In this document: positions 42,421 to 50,788 of the stretch, piece after piece | How positions within the stretch are numbered: position 1 is the stretch's first letter | How the letters are laid out: the number at the start of each line of letters is the position of its first letter | Origin: JALORV01 sp963780715 | Lineage (GTDB): Bacteria > Pseudomonadota > Gammaproteobacteria > Burkholderiales > Burkholderiaceae_F | DNA: 64,000 nt | Reading direction: 5' to 3' | Assembly: GCA_963780715.1 (NCBI GenBank) | Contig: CAWADK010000017.1 | Location: 1 to 64,000 of the forward strand | Translations under genes and position numbers: made by a program | Notes under the pieces: generated by a model | The model's database searches: none | Seen by the model: only the letters and a program-made list of their open reading frames with translations | What the model was told of the DNA's origin: nothing

Positions 42421-42579
42421 GCATCGCCGGTCGCCGCTGCCGATCCGGGTGGCACCAGCCGTGTCGATGGGACGAGGAACAATGGTCCTGCCTGCCGGGT
42501 CACACACAGCGATCCGCCCGCGGTCTCGCCCAACTGTGCAGGGCAACGCGTGTCGTACGGTTATTGCAAGGAGTGGAGC

Positions 42580-43971
42580 ATGGACTCGCTTGACGGCCTG
42601 CTGCTGGCCCGCATCCAGTTTGCGGCCAACATCACGTTTCACATCCTCTTTCCCACGATCTCGATCGCACTCGGCTGGGCGCTGCTCTCGATGCGGCTGG
42701 CGTGGCTGCGGACCCGGCGCGAGCACTGGCTGTACGCGTACCGCTTCTGGACCAAGGTCTTCGCGTTGACCTTCGCGCTCGGGGTCGTCTCGGGCATCGT
42801 CATGAGCTTCCAGTTCGGCACCAACTGGCCCGGCTTCATGCAGCGGGTCGGCAACATCGCCGGACCGCTGCTGGGCTACGAGGTACTGACCGCGTTCTTC
42901 CTCGAGGCCAGCTTCCTCGGAATCATGCTGTTCGGTCACGGCCGCGTGTCCGAGCGGGTGCACCTGATCGCGACTTTCCTGGTCGCCTTCGGGACGACGT
43001 TGAGCGCGTTCTGGATCATCGCGCTGAACTCCTGGATGCAGACACCGGCCGGCTACGAGATCGTCGACGGCGTCTTCCACGTGACGAACTGGCTCGAGGT
43101 GATCTTCAACCCGAGCATGCCGTACCGGCTCGTGCACATGCTGCTGGCGTCGTTCCTGACGGTCGCGTTCCTGATCGCGGGCGTATCGGCGTGGCAGTTG
43201 CTGCGCGGCAAGGACAACCCCGCGACGCGCCCGGCGCTCAGGGCAAGCCTCCTCGCCGGCGCTGCGTTGATTCCGGTGCAGATCTTCGTGGGCGACCTGC
43301 ATGGGCTCAATACGCTCGAGCACCAGCCCGCCAAGGTGGCGGCAATGGAAGCGCTGTGGAAGACGCAGCGTGGCGCGCCGCTGGTGCTGGTCGCGCTGCC
43401 GGATGCGGCCACCCAGTCCAACCGCTTCGCGATCGAAGTCCCGCACGGTGCCGCCCTGATCCTCACGCACGAACGCGATGGCGAACTGAAGGGAATCGAC
43501 GCCTTTCCCAACGCGCACCCGCCGGTGGCGCCGCTCTTCTGGAGCTTCCGCATCATGGTCGGCACCGGCGTGCTGATGCTCCTCACTTCCTGGCTCGGCG
43601 TAGGGCTCATCTGGCGCCAGCGCCGGAGCAGCACGGCGCTCGCGCTGCCGCGCTGGATGCTGGCCGGCCTGGTCGGGATGACGTTCAGCGGCTGGCTCGC
43701 CACCGTCGCCGGCTGGTACGTGACCGAGGTCGGTCGCCAACCGTATCTCGTTTATGGCTACCTGAAGACGGCCGAAGCGGCCTCGAACGTTCCGCCGGCG
43801 CATATCGCGCTGACACTGACCGCCTATCTGATCGTCTATGCCTTGCTGATCGTCGCCTACATCAGCGTACTTCGGCACATGGCCGAGAAACCCGTCGAGG
43901 ACCTCAGCCGGCCGGTACGGCTGCCGGGACAGAAACCCGCGGCCACGACCGTTGCGACCGGCGGCGAGTGA
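42580..43971 (+). CDS. cydA: Cytochrome bd-type ubiquinol oxidase subunit I (CIO-like)
   Basis: 463 residues. Haem-bearing subunit of a bd oxidase that reduces oxygen with ubiquinol electrons at the inner membrane without proton pumping. Motifs: RIQFAANITFHILFPTISIA, GIVMSFQFGTNWPGFMQRVG and EVLTAFFLEASFLGIMLFGH, with about nine membrane helices. The Q-loop is short, as in the cyanide-insensitive (CioA) branch. The ATG at 42580 has AAGGAG 7 nt upstream. The preceding 159-bp gap after putA has no other signal I recognise. Directly followed by cydB. Confidence 0.95.
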   Translation: MDSLDGLLLARIQFAANITFHILFPTISIALGWALLSMRLAWLRTRREHWLYAYRFWTKVFALTFALGVVSGIVMSFQFGTNWPGFMQRVGNIAGPLLGYEVLTAFFLEASFLGIMLFGHGRVSERVHLIATFLVAFGTTLSAFWIIALNSWMQTPAGYEIVDGVFHVTNWLEVIFNPSMPYRLVHMLLASFLTVAFLIAGVSAWQLLRGKDNPATRPALRASLLAGAALIPVQIFVGDLHGLNTLEHQPAKVAAMEALWKTQRGAPLVLVALPDAATQSNRFAIEVPHGAALILTHERDGELKGIDAFPNAHPPVAPLFWSFRIMVGTGVLMLLTSWLGVGLIWRQRRSSTALALPRWMLAGLVGMTFSGWLATVAGWYVTEVGRQPYLVYGYLKTAEAASNVPPAHIALTLTAYLIVYALLIVAYISVLRHMAEKPVEDLSRPVRLPGQKPAATTVATGGE

Positions 43972-43981
43972 GGAGAAGGCG

Positions 43982-44983
43982 ATGAGCGGTTTCGACCAGG
44001 CACTGCCGGTGATCTTCCTTGGCCTGATGGGCTTCTCGATGCTGATGTACGTCGTGCTCGACGGCTACGACCTCGGAGTCGGCATGTGGCTGACACGGGC
44101 CACGCCTGACGAGAAGGACATCATGGTCGCTTCCATCGGCCCATTTTGGGACGCCAATGAGACCTGGCTCGTGCTTGGCGTCGGCATCCTGCTGATCGCG
44201 TTTCCCGTTGCGCATGGCGTGGTGCTCACCGCGCTCTACCTACCGGTGGCCGCCATGCTGATCGGGCTCATCATGCGCGGCGTCGCCTTCGACTTCCGCG
44301 TGAAGGCAAAGGACGATCTCAAGCCACTGTGGAACACGGTGTTCTTCGCCGGCTCGACGATCACCTCCGTTGCTCAGGGCTGGATGCTCGGGCGCTACAT
44401 CACTGGCTTTGCCGACGGCGCGGCAGCAACGCTGTTCGCGGCGTTGATCGCGCTGGCGCTGCCGGCGGCCTACCTGCTGATCGGCGCGGCCTGGCTCATC
44501 ATGAAGACCGAGGGTGAGCTACAGCGCAAAGCGGTCGGCTGGGCCCGGCTGATGTTCCTTCCGCTGGTGCTCGGCATCGGCGCGATCTCCGTGGCCACGC
44601 CGATTGCCAGCCCGACGGTGCGCGACCGCTGGTTCACGTTGCCGGAGTTCATCGCGCTGGCGCCGATTCCGCTCGCAACGCTGGCTGCACTCGGGGCGCT
44701 CTGGCTGCTTTTGCGCCGGTCCGAGCGCGTAACGGGCGACTCCTGCTGGGTGCCCTTCGCACTCGCCGTTGGCGTGTTCATTCTGGCCGCAGCGGGAATG
44801 GGCTACAGCCTCTTCCCTTACGTCGTCATGGATCGCCTGACGGTTTGGGAAGCCGCGAGCAGCCCGGCCGCGCTGAAAGTCATCCTGATCGGCGTCGCCA
44901 TCAGCGTGCCCGCGATCCTCGCGTACACCGTGTTCGCGTATCGCGTGTTCCACGGCAAGGCGAGCGTGCTGACCTACGGTTGA
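43982..44983 (+). CDS. cydB: Cytochrome bd-type ubiquinol oxidase subunit II
   Basis: 333 residues with eight or nine membrane helices. Characteristic segments are VLDGYDLGVGMWLTRATPDE, FWDANETWLVLGVGILLIAF and MRGVAFDFRVKAKDDLKPLW. The ATG at 43982 lies 10 nt after cydA, with GAGGAGAAG ahead of it. No small CydX/YbgT gene follows within the 28-bp gap. Confidence 0.96.
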   Translation: MSGFDQALPVIFLGLMGFSMLMYVVLDGYDLGVGMWLTRATPDEKDIMVASIGPFWDANETWLVLGVGILLIAFPVAHGVVLTALYLPVAAMLIGLIMRGVAFDFRVKAKDDLKPLWNTVFFAGSTITSVAQGWMLGRYITGFADGAAATLFAALIALALPAAYLLIGAAWLIMKTEGELQRKAVGWARLMFLPLVLGIGAISVATPIASPTVRDRWFTLPEFIALAPIPLATLAALGALWLLLRRSERVTGDSCWVPFALAVGVFILAAAGMGYSLFPYVVMDRLTVWEAASSPAALKVILIGVAISVPAILAYTVFAYRVFHGKASVLTYG

Positions 44984-45011
44984 GCGCGCCGGTGCCACGC
45001 GCCGCACGGCT

Positions 45012-46607
45012 TTAGCGCAGATCCCGGATCAGTTCTCGGGCGGCGTTATGGCCCGGCGCGCCGGTCACGCCGCCGCCCGGGTGTGCGCCCGAGCCGCAGT
45101 GGTAAAGCCCCTTTAGCGGTCCGCGGTAGCGCGCATAGCCCAAGATCGGCCGCATCGAAAAGAGCTGGTCGAGCGAGAGCTGGCCATGAAAGATATCGCC
45201 GCCGACCAGCCCGAATTCAGTCTCCAGGTCCATCGGCGACAGTGCGCGGTAACCCAGCAAGGCGTCGCGAAAATTCGGGCAATGCGCCTGCACGACATCG
45301 AATATCGCTTCGACGGCCGAGTCCTTGAGAGTGTCCCAGTTCGCCTGCGGGTCGAACTGCTGGCAGAACAGGCTCGCCACGTGGTGGCCCGGCGGCGCGA
45401 GCGTGCTGTCCACGACGCTCGGAATCAGCATCTCGACGATCGGGCGCCGCGAATGCCCATATGCCACCGCGTCGTGCCATGCGCGGTCCATGTAGTCGAG
45501 CGAAGGGCCGAACACGATGCCGCTTCCATGGTGCGGTTGCGGGTTAGATCCCGGTGCCGCCGCAAAGTCCGGCAGCTCCGATAGCGCGACGTTGACGCGG
45601 AATGACCCGGAGCCGCACTTGTAGCGTCCGATCGCCTCGACGAACTCGGCCGGCAGTTCGGACGGCTCGAGCAGGCGCTCGTAGAGCAGCCGGGGATTGA
45701 CGTTCGACGCGACGGCACGCGCGCGCACGACCTCGCCGCTTGCCAGTTCGACGCCGACGGCGGTTCCCCGCTCGACGACGACGCGTCGCACGGGTGCGTC
45801 GAGTGTGATCGTCACGCCGCGCTCGCGCGCCTCGGCCGCCATCGCCTGCGTGATAGCCCCCATGCCGCCGATCGCGTGGCCCCACTTGCCGGCTTTGCCG
45901 TTGACCTCGCCGAAACAGTGGTGCAGTAGTACGTAGGCGGAACCTGGCGCGTACGGGCTTGCATAATTTCCGACCACCGAGTCCCAGCCGAGCACGGCTT
46001 TCAGTGGCGCGGACTCGAACCAGCTGTCCAGCCAGTCGCCAGCGCTCTTCGTGAAGACGTCGACGAGATCGCGCTGGCCTTCGCGTGGCAGGCGCCCGAA
46101 CTTGAGCAGCAACTGCGCCGCCGCGACAAGATCGCGCCAGCCTTCGATGACCCAGGGTCCACCGAGATTCGGCGGCGTCTGCAGCACCCACTGTTTCAGC
46201 TGTTCGGCGAGCCGATCCAGCCGCGCGTAGTACGCCGGCAATCGTTCCGCGTCCCGCGCCGAAATGCGCGCCACGTCGGCCTGTGTGGCCGCCGCATCGC
46301 CGCCAAAGCGCAGCGCGCTTCCGTCCGGCAAGGGCACGAAATTCGAGAACGACCGTTCGACGATCCGGAGCCCGCGTTCAACGAGCCGCAGGTCGCGGAT
46401 CACCTTGGGGTTGAGCAGGCTGACCGTGTAGCTCGCCGTCGAGTTGCGGAAGCCCGGATGGAACTCCTCGGTCACGGCAGCGCCGCCGACGACACCCCGC
46501 CGCTCGACGACGCGCACCTTGAGGCCGGCAGCGGCAAGGTAGCCGGCGCAGGTCAGGCCGTTGTGGCCCGCGCCGATGATGACGACATCCAACCGCCCGG
46601 AAGACAT
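45012..46607 (-). CDS. FAD-dependent oxidoreductase, phytoene-desaturase/PYROXD2-like
   Basis: 531 residues. An N-terminal Rossmann FAD site reads VVIIGAGHNGLTCAGYLAAA. It is followed by VVERRGVVGGAAVTEEFHPG and a C-terminal FAD loop LYHCGSGAHPGGGVTGAPGH. This layout belongs to the CrtI-like family that includes human PYROXD2. The substrate is unknown, and no carotenoid genes are nearby. Divergent from an alpha/beta hydrolase, with starts 70 bp apart. Start ATG at 46607. Confidence 0.9.
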   Translation of the reverse strand: MSSGRLDVVIIGAGHNGLTCAGYLAAAGLKVRVVERRGVVGGAAVTEEFHPGFRNSTASYTVSLLNPKVIRDLRLVERGLRIVERSFSNFVPLPDGSALRFGGDAAATQADVARISARDAERLPAYYARLDRLAEQLKQWVLQTPPNLGGPWVIEGWRDLVAAAQLLLKFGRLPREGQRDLVDVFTKSAGDWLDSWFESAPLKAVLGWDSVVGNYASPYAPGSAYVLLHHCFGEVNGKAGKWGHAIGGMGAITQAMAAEARERGVTITLDAPVRRVVVERGTAVGVELASGEVVRARAVASNVNPRLLYERLLEPSELPAEFVEAIGRYKCGSGSFRVNVALSELPDFAAAPGSNPQPHHGSGIVFGPSLDYMDRAWHDAVAYGHSRRPIVEMLIPSVVDSTLAPPGHHVASLFCQQFDPQANWDTLKDSAVEAIFDVVQAHCPNFRDALLGYRALSPMDLETEFGLVGGDIFHGQLSLDQLFSMRPILGYARYRGPLKGLYHCGSGAHPGGGVTGAPGHNAARELIRDLR

Positions 46608-46677
46608 GGATCACATCTTAAGCGGGCCGAGGCACGCATCGGGGACAGGTCAACACTGCGGGGGTCGCGACGATGCG

Positions 46678-47661
46678 ATGATCGGACGCATGGGTGCTTC
46701 GGACCGCGAACTGGCGCGTCTGCTCGATCGCGGGCACGGCGACCGCGTCGCCTATCGGGTGACGCCGGCGAAGGTGCGTACCCAACGCCAAGCGCCCGAT
46801 GGTGCGATCGTTCTGCTGCACGGACTCGCCAGCAACCTGACGCGCTGGAGCGAGTTCGTCGCCACGACACGGCTCGTCGAACGCTGGGACGTGATCCGCG
46901 TCGACCTCCGGGGCCATGGCGGCTCGCTGACCCGACGTCCCATCGGACTCGACCTCTGGTGTGACGACCTGGACGCGATCCTTGCCGCCGAAGGACATGC
47001 GCAGGCCGTGCTGGTCGGACACAGCCTCGGGGCACAGGTCGCGATGCACGCCGCGGCAACGCGGCCGCAGCGCGTCCGTGCGATAGCGTTGATCGACCCG
47101 GTGTTCGGCGCGGCGCTGCACGGCAAGTGGGCCCGCATCGCCCAGCTGCGCCCGCTGTTCGCCGCCGCCGCGGCCGTGATCCGGGCCTGCAACGCGATCG
47201 GGTTGCACCGCGGGCCACTGCCGCCCCTGGATCTGCACGCACTCGACCAGGAAGCCCGGCGCGCGCTTGGATCGCCCGCCGCCGAAGCGGAGTTCGTCCG
47301 GCGTTATTCATCAACGCGAGCTGATCTGCGCCACGTACCGCTTGCGGTGTACCTGCAGGACCTGGTCGAACTCTTCAGCGCCCCGCCCGCGCCCGAAGCG
47401 ATACGCTGCCCGGTGCTGGCTCTGCTTTCACGCGGCGGTACGTTCGCCGAGTTCAGCGAGACGGCGCAGATCGCGCGTCGGTTCCCCAACGTGCACGAGG
47501 TCGAGATCGACTGCCACCACTGGCCGCTGACCGAACGCCCGGACGAGGTGCGGCGTGCCATCGAATCGTGGTGCGACGACCTCGCCGTTGTGTCCCCGAC
47601 CAGCGAGCGCGATTGGGTCGATCGCGCAGCGCACGATTCCCGCCCTGTCGATCAGCGATAG
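46678..47661 (+). CDS. Alpha/beta hydrolase
   Basis: About 327 residues of the alpha/beta-hydrolase fold. Oxyanion-hole HGLASNLTRWSEFV, DLRGHGGS, and nucleophile elbow VLVGHSLGAQVAMH (Ser) are clear. The Asp comes near LALLSRGGTFAEFSETAQ, and the His is in IDCHHWPLTERPDEV. Substrate cannot be told. ATGs at 46678 and 46690 are both possible starts. Its 3' end overlaps the convergent iron-binding protein gene by 10 bp. Confidence 0.88.
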   Translation: MIGRMGASDRELARLLDRGHGDRVAYRVTPAKVRTQRQAPDGAIVLLHGLASNLTRWSEFVATTRLVERWDVIRVDLRGHGGSLTRRPIGLDLWCDDLDAILAAEGHAQAVLVGHSLGAQVAMHAAATRPQRVRAIALIDPVFGAALHGKWARIAQLRPLFAAAAAVIRACNAIGLHRGPLPPLDLHALDQEARRALGSPAAEAEFVRRYSSTRADLRHVPLAVYLQDLVELFSAPPAPEAIRCPVLALLSRGGTFAEFSETAQIARRFPNVHEVEIDCHHWPLTERPDEVRRAIESWCDDLAVVSPTSERDWVDRAAHDSRPVDQR

Positions 47662-48725
47662 CCGACGCGATCGAGGATGCGCTGCGCCGCGATCTGGTTT
47701 TTGCCGATCGTCGACACCGGGACATTCTCGAATTTCGGCGTGCCAAGCGCCGCCAGCGCCGCATTGGTCGTGCCAGCGCCCTTGACCACCGGCCACTCGT
47801 TATTGCCATCGGCAAAGTAGGTCTGCGCCTGCGGGCTCGACAGGTACTCCAGGAACTGGATCGCGTGGGCGCGGTTCGGCGAGTGCTTCGCCACGCCGCC
47901 GCCGGAGATGTTGATGTGCGTGCCGGTCGTCGACTGGTTCGGCCACAGGAAGCCCACCTTCGCCACGACCTCCTTGTCCTTCGGATCGCTCGAACGCACC
48001 AAGCGCAGCCAGTAATAGCTGTTGGTCAGCGCCACGCCACATTCGCCCGCCGCGACACCCTTGATCTGGTCGGTGTCACCGCCCCGCGGGGGCCGCGCCA
48101 TGTTGGCCACCATGCCGCGCGCCCAGTCCTCGGTTTTCGCCTCGCCGTTCAGTTCGATCAGTGCGCCGATCAGCGACAGCATGTACGGATGCGAACCGGA
48201 GCGCGTGCAGACGAGGCCCTTGAGCTTCGGATCGGCGAGCTTCAGGTAGGTGTCGACGTCTTCCGGCTTGAGCTTCGACTTGTCGTAGACGATGGCGCGA
48301 GCACGCAGCGAGAAACCGAACCACGTGCCGTCGTTCGAACGGAAATTGGCGGGAATGCGCTCGGCCAGCACTTTGGACTGCACCGGCTGGAACAGCCCGT
48401 CGACCTGCGCCCGCCACAGGCGGGCTGCGTCGACCAGCAGGACAACATCGGCCGGGCTGTTCGCGCCTTCGGTCTTCAGTCGCTGCAGCAGCGGTTCGTC
48501 GCCGAGTTCGATCCGGTTGATCTTGACGCCAGTCTGCTTGGTGAAGTCGGCGTACAGCGACTCATCGGTCTGGTAATGACGCGCCGAGTAGAGATTCAGC
48601 ACCTTGTCCTGCGCGTGCCCGTGAAGCGGCGTCAGCGCGGCCACGACGATGCCCAGGATGACGGTCAACTGAAGGCCGCGCCGCAGCCAGCGCTCGGCGG
48701 ACCAGAGGATGCGAGGTGAATTCAT
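47652..48725 (-). CDS. Periplasmic ferric-iron-binding protein of an ABC transporter
   Basis: 357 residues. FbpA/FutA-like solute-binding protein. A signal peptide spans about 1-38 (hydrophobic 19-33, cleavage after HGHAQ). The mature protein starts DKVLNLYSARHYQTDESLY. Iron-ligand tyrosines are Tyr237-Tyr238 in GVALTNSYYWLRL. It delivers Fe(III) to an inner-membrane permease, but no permease or ATPase gene adjoins. A perfect inverted repeat matching the Fur box lies 75 bp upstream, so iron-repressed expression is expected. Convergent with an alpha/beta hydrolase (10-bp overlap). Confidence 0.93.
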   Translation of the reverse strand: MNSPRILWSAERWLRRGLQLTVILGIVVAALTPLHGHAQDKVLNLYSARHYQTDESLYADFTKQTGVKINRIELGDEPLLQRLKTEGANSPADVVLLVDAARLWRAQVDGLFQPVQSKVLAERIPANFRSNDGTWFGFSLRARAIVYDKSKLKPEDVDTYLKLADPKLKGLVCTRSGSHPYMLSLIGALIELNGEAKTEDWARGMVANMARPPRGGDTDQIKGVAAGECGVALTNSYYWLRLVRSSDPKDKEVVAKVGFLWPNQSTTGTHINISGGGVAKHSPNRAHAIQFLEYLSSPQAQTYFADGNNEWPVVKGAGTTNAALAALGTPKFENVPVSTIGKNQIAAQRILDRVGYR

Positions 48726-48799
48726 TGCGGTTCCGTTTCGGTTCGGGTGCGAATCGGACTGTCCGACTCGTTCCCGGCACGATAACGAAAGTCGATCTC

Positions 48800-48826
48800 A
48801 AATGCAAATGGTTCTCATTTGCATTT
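48800..48826 (-). promoter_or_regulatory. Fur box upstream of the iron-binding protein
   Basis: AAATGCAAATG (48800-48810) and its exact complement CATTTGCATTT (48816-48826) are separated by 5 bp. On the minus strand the core reads GCAAATGAGAACCATTTGC, which fits the proteobacterial Fur consensus (two interleaved NATA/ATNAT hexamers around GAGAAnCATT). It lies 75-100 bp before the ATG of the Fe(III)-binding protein at 48725 and 46 bp after the convergent-side NlpC stop. Confidence 0.8.
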
Positions 48827-48871
48827 GCTGACCCACATCGAGCGCAGGGTCTTGGAACCGTCGCGGTTCGG

Positions 48872-49468
48872 TCAGGGCGTGATGTGGACTTCGATGCCCG
48901 CCTCCGCGGCGGCGGCCGACACGGCGGACGCGCTGGCAAGCTGCGGGCCAGCCTGTAATGCGGCCATCCGGCGCGCGCCGTTGTAGCGTGCCTCCCAGTA
49001 GGCGTCCGTCAGGCGCTCGGCGCGGACCCGGCCGCCTCGCGCCGGCGCGTGCACGAAGACGCCGTCGCCGATGTAGATGCCGACATGCGAGAAGCGGCGC
49101 CCGAGAGTGTTGAAGAAGACCAGGTCACCGACCGCGAGCTCGCTCCGTCCGACGCGTTCGCCGATGCGCCACATTTCCTCGGTCCGGCGCGGCAGCGAGC
49201 CACCGCCGGATTCGGCGAAGACGTAGCCGACGAAGCCGCTGCAATCGAAACCGGCCGGTGTTCGTCCGCCGTAGCGGTAGGGCGTGTCAACAAGCGAAAG
49301 GGAACGCACCACCAGTTCGGCGGCGAGCGCCTCGGGCGGCAGCGACGATGCCGCGACGGCGACGCGCGCCGCCGCGGCCAGGGCGATCAAGGCAAACAAC
49401 AGGCGTGACGACCGAAGCACGCGCACCACCGTTCGTCTGCTCGCAAAGCTTGGAATGGCCGGAAACAT
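48872..49468 (-). CDS. NlpC/P60 family cell-wall peptidase (C40)
   Basis: 198 residues. A secretion signal spans about 17-40 (RSSRLLFALIALAAAARVAV). The C40 domain has Cys76 in GFDCSGFVGYV, His128 in FSHVGIYIG and His140 in VFVHAPARGG. These peptidases cut gamma-D-Glu-diaminopimelate or related bonds in peptidoglycan; the short single-domain form resembles bacterial Spr/NlpC hydrolases. A C-terminal Ala-rich tail follows. Start ATG at 49468. Divergent from a response regulator. Confidence 0.92.
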   Translation of the reverse strand: MFPAIPSFASRRTVVRVLRSSRLLFALIALAAAARVAVAASSLPPEALAAELVVRSLSLVDTPYRYGGRTPAGFDCSGFVGYVFAESGGGSLPRRTEEMWRIGERVGRSELAVGDLVFFNTLGRRFSHVGIYIGDGVFVHAPARGGRVRAERLTDAYWEARYNGARRMAALQAGPQLASASAVSAAAAEAGIEVHITP

Positions 49469-49525
49469 AGCGCATTCCAGCGAGAAAACCTAAAGGTGAC
49501 CAAGGTTTACGCCGATCAGTTACGC

Positions 49526-49547
49526 TAGATTCCGTCTAGATTCCGTC
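49526..49547. repeat. Tandem direct repeat TAGATTCCGTC x2
   Basis: Two identical adjacent 11-bp copies (49526-49536 and 49537-49547) lie in the intergenic region between the NlpC gene and the response regulator, about 60 bp before the latter's TTG. One helical turn apart, they could be an operator for tandem binding of a regulator. Confidence 0.6.
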
Positions 49548-49606
49548 CACGGAACGTACGGACGTCCGGCGCCGGTCTGACCCGCCGTTCCCCCCACGAG
49601 GTTGGT

Positions 49607-50788
49607 TTGCCCACCGATACCGCCAAGACGTCAACGCCGTCCGCGCCGCCCAAGCCGCGGGTACTCATTGCCGACGATTCCCGCATCGTGCGGGCGTCGA
49701 TCGTCCAGCACATCCGCGATCGGTTCGACATCCGCGAGGTCATGGACGGCGAGGCGGCCTGGCAGGCGATCCTGCTCGACTCCTCGATCCGGGTCGTCAT
49801 CACCGACCTGACGATGCCCAAGGTGGACGGCTTCGAACTGCTCAACCGGGTCCGCAGCTCGAAGGTGCAGCGCATCCGCGAGTTGCCGATCGTCGTCATC
49901 TCGGGCGAGGACGAGGGCGCCGAGCGGGACCGTGCGGCCACGATGGGCGCCACCGACTTCATCCAGAAAGGCCTCGGCGCTTCCGAGCTGATCGCCCGGC
50001 TCGAGGTGCTGGTCCGCCTGTCGGCGACTCGCGAGGCGCTGGCGGAGAGCCAGGCCTCACTGGAGTCCTCCCGCACCGTCGACGGCGAGACCGAACTGCT
50101 GAGCACCCCGTTCTTCGACAAGCAGGTCGAAAAACTCATCTCGTTCGCCCGGCGCAACCTGTCCGACGTTGCGCTGATCTGCGTCCGGGTCGAGTTGTCG
50201 CTGCCGCAGCAGGAGACCTGGGAAGGCGAAGTCGAGCAGCGCATCAAGCTGGTGGGCCGGACGCTGGCCGCCTCGATCCGGCTGGAAGACCTCGGCACCC
50301 GGACTGACAAGTTCGAATTCTGCGTAGCTACGCCCTCTTCGGGCCTGTCCGGGGTGTTGCGTTTCGCCGCCCGGCTGCGCAAGGTGCTCGAAAACGTCGA
50401 GGCCGCCGGGCCGGGCGTCGAGGTCTGGACGTGCATCGGCCTGTCGACGCTTTCGGAGGAATTGCGGCGCAGCGCGGAAGAACTTCGTGCGCTGGCTCAA
50501 AAGCGGTCCGCACAGGCACAGCAAAATCGCTCCCGCCGCATCATTCTCGGGACCTCGGACGGCGTCTCGCCGGGGGGTATGGAGCCGAAGCCCGAGGAAG
50601 GTTCGATGGACATCAACCTGGCCCTGGCGCTGATACGCGCCGGCCGGGCTGCCGAAGTGGTGCAGCATCTGCCCAGACTGCTGGAACAGATCGCGCCACT
50701 CCTGAAACTGGTGCGGCAACAGAAAGAACTACAAGCCACACCGGCGGAGGGAGGCACGCATGGCGAAGTACAAGGAGTTTCACGCTAG
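49607..50788 (+). CDS. Response regulator with degenerate GGDEF domain
   Basis: 393 residues. A CheY-like receiver (about 18-135) has DD (23-24), phosphoacceptor Asp67 in ITDLTMPK, and the conserved Lys in FIQKGLG. A linker and a GGDEF-like domain (about 160-320) follow. The signature is lost: the motif position reads RTDKFEFCVATP, so it cannot make c-di-GMP and probably signals by protein contact. No sensor kinase gene is adjacent. The start is TTG at 49607 with CGAGG 5 nt upstream. The 3' end overlaps prpE by 29 nt, so translation of the two is probably coupled. Confidence 0.85.
   Translation: MPTDTAKTSTPSAPPKPRVLIADDSRIVRASIVQHIRDRFDIREVMDGEAAWQAILLDSSIRVVITDLTMPKVDGFELLNRVRSSKVQRIRELPIVVISGEDEGAERDRAATMGATDFIQKGLGASELIARLEVLVRLSATREALAESQASLESSRTVDGETELLSTPFFDKQVEKLISFARRNLSDVALICVRVELSLPQQETWEGEVEQRIKLVGRTLAASIRLEDLGTRTDKFEFCVATPSSGLSGVLRFAARLRKVLENVEAAGPGVEVWTCIGLSTLSEELRRSAEELRALAQKRSAQAQQNRSRRIILGTSDGVSPGGMEPKPEEGSMDINLALALIRAGRAAEVVQHLPRLLEQIAPLLKLVRQQKELQATPAEGGTHGEVQGVSR

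Noticed and set aside
41827..43878. 683-codon minus-strand frame across putA and cydA
   Set aside because: It is the antisense of two well-supported genes and spells only Arg/Gln/His-rich sequence.
44984..45011. Small CydX/YbgT subunit gene after cydB
   Set aside because: Only 28 bp separate cydB from the convergent gene, too short for the peptide.
45012..46607. Carotenoid desaturase
   Set aside because: The family includes CrtI, but no other carotenoid genes are present and the C-terminal motif fits the PYROXD2-like branch; a general oxidoreductase call is safer.
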